Shown: piece after piece, positions 59,428 through 64,000 of the stretch
Layout: each line of letters starts with the position of its first letter
Position numbering within the stretch: the first letter of the stretch is position 1
DNA from: Trinickia dinghuensis
Lineage (GTDB): Bacteria > Pseudomonadota > Gammaproteobacteria > Burkholderiales > Burkholderiaceae
Direction of reading: 5' to 3'
DNA length: 64,000 nucleotides
Assembly: GCF_003367175.1 (NCBI RefSeq)
Contig: NZ_QRGA01000012.1
Coordinates: 1 to 64,000, forward strand
Program-made: the position numbers and the translations under genes
The notes under the pieces: generated by a model
Seen by the model: only the letters and a program-made list of their open reading frames with translations
The model's database searches: none
What the model was told of the DNA's origin: nothing

Positions 59428-60090
59428 ATGCGCTTGCTGCTGGTCGAAGACGATCGAATGATCGCGGAGCCCGTACTCGATACCATGCGTCGCGCCGGCT
59501 ATGCGATCGATTGGGCCGAGGACGGCCGTGCCGCCGATCTCTCGCTCGGCAACGATGTCTACGACTTGGTGCTGCTCGATCTGGGCCTGCCGAAAAAAGA
59601 CGGAATCGCCGTGCTGCGCACCTATCGCGACGCGGGCGGCGCGGCGCCCGTCATCATCCTGACCGCGCGCGACGCGGTGGACGAGCGTATCAGGGGCCTC
59701 GATACGGGGGCCGACGACTACCTCGTCAAGCCGTTCGACCTGGACGAACTCGCGGCCCGCGTGCGGGCGCTGCTGCGACGGCGCACGGGGCAAAAGCAGC
59801 CGGTCTATACCCATGGCGAACTCGCGCTCGATCCCGCGGCGCACGAGGTGACGAAAAACGGCGCGCCGGTCGCGCTCGTGCCGCGCGAGTTCGCGCTGCT
59901 GCGCGCGCTGATCGAATCGCCGACACGCGTGCACACTAAGGCCGAACTCGAGGAAAAGCTGTACGGCTGGGGCGAGGAGATCGGCAGCAACGCCGTCGAA
60001 GTGCATGTGCACAGCTTGCGCCGCAAGCTCGGCGCGGAGCAGATCGTCACCGTGCGCGGCGTCGGTTATCGGTTGAAGCGGGCAGAATGA
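59428..60090 (+). CDS. OmpR-family response regulator (QseB/PmrA-like)
   Basis: A 220-residue regulator, receiver 1-118 (Asp in LVLLDLGLPKKDG, MRLLLVEDD at the N-terminus) and winged-helix domain (about 130-218, SNAVEVHVHSLRRKLG). It belongs to the QseB/PmrA/TctD group. The kinase gene starts within its stop codon. A QseB/PmrA-type box lies in its promoter. Confidence 0.9.
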   Translation: MRLLLVEDDRMIAEPVLDTMRRAGYAIDWAEDGRAADLSLGNDVYDLVLLDLGLPKKDGIAVLRTYRDAGGAAPVIILTARDAVDERIRGLDTGADDYLVKPFDLDELAARVRALLRRRTGQKQPVYTHGELALDPAAHEVTKNGAPVALVPREFALLRALIESPTRVHTKAELEEKLYGWGEEIGSNAVEVHVHSLRRKLGAEQIVTVRGVGYRLKRAE

Positions 60091-61436
60091 CGTCGATTCG
60101 GCGCTGGCTGCTCGGGTGGCTGATCTTCGGATTCGCGGCGGCATCGGCTGTCGCGGGCTATGCGATTTTCCGTACCGCGCATGAGGAAGCGAGCGAACTC
60201 TTCGACTACGAGTTGCACGCCGTGGCCGTTTCGCTGCCGCCGAACATGGCGGCAACGAGCGCGTTGACGCAAGGCACCGCGATGCAGGACCTCTCCGACG
60301 ATCGCATCGCGATCGAAGTCTGGGACGGCGAGGGGAAACTCGTCTATCGATCGGAACAGGCGCCGAGCATCGAGCGGCTCGCCGAAGGCTTCCGGACGAT
60401 CGAGCGCGGCGAAAAGCATTGGCGCGTGTTCGGGTTGCGCCAGCCAGAGCGTTTCGTTCAAGTCGCCCAGCCCGTGTCGGTGCGCGAATCGCTCGCACTG
60501 CGCCTCGCATTCCGCACATTGTGGCCGCTCGGCCTTTTGCTGCCGTTGGCCGTCGCGCTCGTGCTCGTGGTCGTAACACGCGCGCTCGCGCCGATCCGCG
60601 CGCTGTCTCGCGGGCTTTCCACGCGCTCGCTCGACGTCCTCGAACCGGTGCACCTCGAAGGTCCGGTGCCCGTGGAAATCCTGCCTCTCGTCGAAGCGCT
60701 CAACGATTTGCTTGCGCGGCTCAATGCGGCTTCGAGCGCGCAGCGCACTTTCGTCGCCGACGCGGCGCACGAACTGCGCTCGCCGCTGACCGCGTTGAAG
60801 CTCCAATTGCAAGCCGGGGAACGTGACGGCACGCTAAAAGGAGAAGGGTCGACGCTCGAGCGCATCGAACTGCGGCTGGACCGCATCATTCGGCTCGTGC
60901 AGCAATTGCTGGCGCTCGCCCGCGAGGACGCGGAACCCATCGGCGCTGCTTTGACGCCGGTCACGCTGCGCCGGCTCGCCGAGCAGGCGGTCAGCGATTT
61001 TTCCCTGCTGGCGGAAGAGAAGTCTATCGATCTGGGCTTGGAAATCGCGCCGCCCGCAAGCGATGCGGATGCCTTCGAGGTATTCGGCGAGCCGCATTCC
61101 TTGGCGGTACTCCTAAATAATCTGCTCGACAACGCGATCAAGCACACGCCGGCCGGCGGCCGCGTCGACGTCGTGCTGCGCCGCGATCGGGAAACCGTGT
61201 CGTTCGAGGTCAGGGATACGGGCTCGGGTATCCCCGAAACGGAACTTGCGCGCGTGTGCGACCGGTTTTATCGCGGCACCGAAACCCAGGGGGAGGGCAG
61301 CGGGCTGGGCCTGGCCATTGCTACGCGCGTAGCACGACGTCATCGTGCCGGAGTCGTGCTGCGCAACAACACCGACGGGCGGGGACTGACGGTGACGGTA
61401 GTGCCGTTCAGGCCGGCTCGTGCCGATCCGGGCTAG
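60087..61436 (+). CDS. Sensor histidine kinase (QseC-like)
   Basis: A 449-residue kinase with two helices (about 8-30 and 148-170) around a periplasmic domain of about 115 residues, a HAMP-like linker, HisKA (His in DAAHELRSPLTA) and the ATPase domain (LLDNAIKHTPAGG, DTGSGI, GLGLAIA). It overlaps the regulator gene by 4 bp (ATGA), so the pair is co-translated. QseC/TctE-type sensors respond to varied signals, including metals and organic acids; nothing here decides which. Confidence 0.9.
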   Translation: MTSIRRWLLGWLIFGFAAASAVAGYAIFRTAHEEASELFDYELHAVAVSLPPNMAATSALTQGTAMQDLSDDRIAIEVWDGEGKLVYRSEQAPSIERLAEGFRTIERGEKHWRVFGLRQPERFVQVAQPVSVRESLALRLAFRTLWPLGLLLPLAVALVLVVVTRALAPIRALSRGLSTRSLDVLEPVHLEGPVPVEILPLVEALNDLLARLNAASSAQRTFVADAAHELRSPLTALKLQLQAGERDGTLKGEGSTLERIELRLDRIIRLVQQLLALAREDAEPIGAALTPVTLRRLAEQAVSDFSLLAEEKSIDLGLEIAPPASDADAFEVFGEPHSLAVLLNNLLDNAIKHTPAGGRVDVVLRRDRETVSFEVRDTGSGIPETELARVCDRFYRGTETQGEGSGLGLAIATRVARRHRAGVVLRNNTDGRGLTVTVVPFRPARADPG

Positions 61437-61479
61437 GGCGCACCGCCATCCCGCCGTCCGCGGTAGTCGCTCGACATGC

Positions 61480-61518
61480 GACAGGGCCGGCGCGCGTTCG
61501 AGCGCGGCCGGCCCTGTC
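61480..61518. terminator. Long hairpin between convergent genes
   Basis: GACAGGGCCGGC (61480-61491) pairs with GCCGGCCCTGTC (61507-61518), and inner GCGC bases can extend the stem. It sits between the kinase stop (61436) and the convergent small-protein stop (61536), so it may end both transcripts. Confidence 0.62.
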
Positions 61519-61535
61519 TTCATGCCACGGCTTTC

Positions 61536-61847
61536 TTAATACCGGTGGTCGGGATCGGGATGGTGATCGCGATCGGCGTGGTAGTCACGATCGTGGTGCG
61601 GATCATGGGCATGCGGGTGGCGGCGCATCCAGTCGTCGTGATCCCAGTAGCGGTGGCCGTCCCAGTAACGATCGCCGTGCCAGCCGAGCGAAATGCTGAC
61701 GTCCACCGGGATCATGTGTGCCTGCGCGTAAGCAGGCTGCGTGGGCTCGGGCGCATACTGCGCGAATGCGCTGCTCGCACCGACGAGTGCGCTTGCGGCG
61801 ACAATGGCGATGAGGATCGAACGCGGCTTGTTGTTGGCAGACTTCAT
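61536..61847 (-). CDS. Small secreted His/Asp-rich protein
   Basis: A 103-residue protein with a signal peptide (about 1-29, LVGASSAFA cleavage). The mature part is rich in His, Asp, Tyr and Trp (DRYWDGHRYWDHDD and a HAHDPHHDRDYH-type tail), a composition that could bind metal. ATG 61847 follows AGGGAG. Family not recognised; similar small His-rich proteins are common in Burkholderiaceae. Confidence 0.75.
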   Translation of the reverse strand: MKSANNKPRSILIAIVAASALVGASSAFAQYAPEPTQPAYAQAHMIPVDVSISLGWHGDRYWDGHRYWDHDDWMRRHPHAHDPHHDRDYHADRDHHPDPDHRY

Positions 61848-62080
61848 GAGTGTTCTCCCTACTTGAGTTGCAACATGGGCATCGGCGCGAATCGTGTGGA
61901 GATTTTTGCCGTTTGCGTAAGACCCACCTTAGCAGCCCCATTTTTTAATAGTCGTGAGCACTTGTAAGCAAAGTTAGACGTCTGAAATTTGGTATTAAGA
62001 TTCGGCGCCGGGTATATTTCCGGCTGCGCCGCGCGGAGCGCGAGGCGCGCACACCGATACCCACGTCTTCGCACCGTGCT

Positions 62081-62374
62081 ATGACCCCAGGCAAGCGCCG
62101 CTTGTTAGTGTTGTTCCTGATCGTTCTGATCGGCATTTCACCTTTCATTTCGGTTTCAATCGCCGGGGCGATCGCCGATGGACGAAGCTGCGGACTCGAC
62201 GAAGGCAGTATCCATCCGTGCATGTTTCTCGGGCACGATGTCGGCAACTTGCTGTATACGATGTTCGTGATGGGATGGGCCGGTTTGGTGACGATTCCGA
62301 CAGCGCTGGGCCTGCTCGGCGTGTGGGGCGTCGTGGAGCTGGTGCTCGCCGGCAGGCGCAAAGCGCGCAGCTAG
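62081..62374 (+). CDS. Small membrane protein of unknown function
   Basis: A 97-residue protein with two likely membrane helices (about 7-30 and 55-90) and a short loop containing two Cys (GRSCGLDEGSIHPCMFLGHD). The ribosome site is weak. I do not recognise the family. Neighbours give no clear role. Confidence 0.65.
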   Translation: MTPGKRRLLVLFLIVLIGISPFISVSIAGAIADGRSCGLDEGSIHPCMFLGHDVGNLLYTMFVMGWAGLVTIPTALGLLGVWGVVELVLAGRRKARS

Positions 62375-62431
62375 CACCCGCCGCGGCTTGTTTCCGTCGC
62401 GCCTGAATCCGGACGATCCACGATAAGCGCC

Positions 62432-63343
62432 ATGCAGCGTCAATTCGGAGACCTCCTCCTCGGCAGCATCGAACTGTTCTGCCTTGCGGCGGAATCGGAA
62501 AGCTTTACGATCGCGGCGACCGCGGCCGGCGTCAATCCAGCGGCGGTCAGCCGCTCGGTCGCGCGCTTGGAGGCACGGCTCGGCGTGCGGCTGTTCGTCA
62601 GGACGACGCGACAGATCAGGCTGACCGACGCGGGGCGCCGCTACTTCGAGGAGTGCCGGCAGGCGCTGTCGCAATTGGCCGAGGCGGAGCGCGAAGCGAC
62701 GGGCCAGCAGACGACGCCTTCCGGCGTGCTGCGCGTCAGCATGCCTACGCCTTATGGGCACTACCGCGTGCTGCCCGTGCTCGCGACGTTTCGGGCGCGC
62801 TATCCGAACGTGAGGATCGAAGCGCATTTGAGCAATCGCAACATCGATTTCGCCGAGGAAGGGTTCGACCTTGCAATCCGTGGGCGGGCGCCGCGCGATT
62901 CCAATCTGATCGCGAGAAAGCTCGAGGACGCCGAACTCGTCGTCATCGCCTCGCCCGACTATCTGAGTCGAGCCGGCCGGCTCGACACGCCGGACGATCT
63001 CGTTCACCACGACTGCATTCAGTTCGAGTTGCCGAGCAACGGACGTCACGTTCCATGGACCTTCAAGCAAGGCCACGAGACCGTCGAAATCGCGACGAGC
63101 GGCGCCTACACGACCTCGGGCGATGCGCTTGCGGGTGTCACGTTGGCACGCCATGGAGCGGGGCTCTTTCAAACCTATCGCTTTCTCGTCGAGCAGGACT
63201 TGGCCGACGGCACGTTGAAGGCGATGCTTCCCGGCTACGGCGGCTGCACGCGCCCGTTCATGCTGCTTTATCCGCACAACCGCCATTTATCGACACGCGT
63301 GCGCAGCTTCGTCGACTTCCTGGTCGAAGAGGTGCGCAGGTAG
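62432..63343 (+). CDS. LysR family transcriptional regulator
   Basis: A 303-residue LysR-type regulator with the HTH at about 1-65 (AAGVNPAAVSRSVARLEARLG) and the effector domain at about 95-290. It is convergent with the tautomerase and SDR genes on the other strand. The target is unknown. Confidence 0.9.
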   Translation: MQRQFGDLLLGSIELFCLAAESESFTIAATAAGVNPAAVSRSVARLEARLGVRLFVRTTRQIRLTDAGRRYFEECRQALSQLAEAEREATGQQTTPSGVLRVSMPTPYGHYRVLPVLATFRARYPNVRIEAHLSNRNIDFAEEGFDLAIRGRAPRDSNLIARKLEDAELVVIASPDYLSRAGRLDTPDDLVHHDCIQFELPSNGRHVPWTFKQGHETVEIATSGAYTTSGDALAGVTLARHGAGLFQTYRFLVEQDLADGTLKAMLPGYGGCTRPFMLLYPHNRHLSTRVRSFVDFLVEEVRR

Positions 63344-63398
63344 TGTAAGTGCGTGCAGCGCCTTCTTCCTCCAACCGCTGGCCTTTAACCGCTAGCGT

Positions 63399-63632
63399 CT
63401 AACCTTTCGCCGCTCGCTGCCTGCGAAACGCTTCGACGGGCATCCCACCCCAGCCCCAGTTTGCCAGCTCGACTTCCTCGATGACGACGAACGTCGATTC
63501 GAGCGGCTTAGCCAGAACGTCGAGCAGCACTCGGCTGACGCCGTCGATCAGGCGCGCCTTCTCTTCGGCTGTCACGGCATGGGCGCCGGGGCGAGTGCCT
63601 TCGCGCGTGACTTGAATGGTGACGATGGGCAT
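63399..63632 (-). CDS. 4-oxalocrotonate tautomerase family protein
   Basis: A 77-residue tautomerase. The catalytic Pro is the first residue after Met (MPIVTIQVTREG), the mark of the family. The rest (LLDVLAKPLESTFVVIEEV, NWGWGG) fits a 4-OT-like subunit, usually a hexamer. The ATG at 63632 gives the catalytic Pro1; an earlier in-frame start would hide it. Substrate unknown. Confidence 0.85.
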   Translation of the reverse strand: MPIVTIQVTREGTRPGAHAVTAEEKARLIDGVSRVLLDVLAKPLESTFVVIEEVELANWGWGGMPVEAFRRQRAAKG

Positions 63633-63735
63633 GACGTTCTCCGTTTTGTTCGGTCGTTCGGTTGTTCGTTCGATGCGATGAACCGGGGTGGGCGCCGGCA
63701 TAGACCGTCGGCGGCCCCCCTCGATCTTGCGCCGA

Positions 63736-64000
63736 TTAGCGGCCGGCGCTCTGGCCGCCGTCGACGTGCAGAATTTCGCCGGTCACGAACGGCGCGTTGT
63801 CGAGGTAGAGGATTGCGTCGACGATGTCGCTCATCTCGCCCATGCGTCCGACCGGATGGAATGAGGCCAGCGTCGCGTGCGTTTCAGGCGCATGCATCGG
63901 CGATTTGATGATGCCGGGCGACACCGCGTTGACGCGAATGCCGGCCTTCGCATATTCGATCGCCAGCGATTTCGTCGCGGCGTTCAAGCCGCCTTTCGTC
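63736..64000 (-). CDS. SDR family oxidoreductase, 3' part
   Basis: Only the C-terminal 87 residues are in the window; the gene continues past the right edge. Lys in ATKSLAIEYAKAGIRVNAVSPG is the catalytic-helix region after YxxxK, followed by SPGIIKSPM and the family end ILHVDGGQSAGR. Possibly co-transcribed with the tautomerase gene 103 bp downstream. Confidence 0.85.
   Translation of the reverse strand, partial: TKGGLNAATKSLAIEYAKAGIRVNAVSPGIIKSPMHAPETHATLASFHPVGRMGEMSDIVDAILYLDNAPFVTGEILHVDGGQSAGR

Overview
The window is about 64 kb of GC-rich, gene-dense chromosome. Gene content points to a beta-proteobacterium of the Burkholderiaceae (Burkholderia/Paraburkholderia/Trinickia type). The clues are a short H-NS-family protein, DUF3309 and DUF4136 proteins, a second FtsI-like transpeptidase, RstA- and QseB-like two-component pairs, and a type Vd patatin autotransporter. 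This assignment is inference from gene content; no rRNA or tRNA gene was seen.

Layout. 0-10 kb: a 17-bp tandem repeat, a YigZ-family protein, a Tat-type amidase, a divergent MurA paralogue, a decayed alpha/beta-hydrolase gene, a DUF3309 peptide, a photolyase, and an operon for a 2-oxoacid dehydrogenase (E1 alpha, E1 beta, E2) with a palindrome upstream. 10-27 kb: an FtsI-like transpeptidase, a chemotaxis receptor, a divergent LysR/alcohol dehydrogenase pair, a MocA-like nucleotidyltransferase, an aspartate carbamoyltransferase with an extra N-terminal HTH-like segment, a DapA-like aldolase, a rhodanese next to its probable FtrA/GlxA-type activator, a hydroxyproline dehydratase, and an ArsR / Old Yellow Enzyme / SDR / TPR-glycosyltransferase run.

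26.8-34.1 kb is the accessory part. It holds a truncated tyrosine recombinase, two tiny ORFs, a DUF4258/HTH toxin-antitoxin-like pair with a visible operator, and then the most interesting locus: a catalase-like domain fused to a LodA-like quinoprotein oxidase, overlapped by a LodB-like flavoprotein. A broken zeta-toxin gene follows.

34-47 kb: semialdehyde dehydrogenase, LysE exporter, a DUF1993 protein, an S53 peptidase next to an S10 carboxypeptidase, H-NS with a 17-bp perfect inverted repeat in its leader, an RstA/RstB-like pair, and a large hybrid kinase.

47-64 kb is dominated by envelope and signalling genes: a patatin-type autotransporter divergent from a SPINDLY/OGT-like transferase; an OmpR-type regulator divergent from a LysM-FecR protein and CHASE2 kinase, with a direct repeat between them; a DUF4136 lipoprotein; a membrane protein with a degenerate GGGEF domain; a QseB/QseC-like pair; and LysR, tautomerase and SDR genes at the edge.

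Shared logic: the catalase-LodA/LodB pair would form and destroy peroxide in one polypeptide. Two CTTAAG-type boxes, before the QseB-like gene and between the autotransporter and OGT genes, suggest one response regulator may link those loci.
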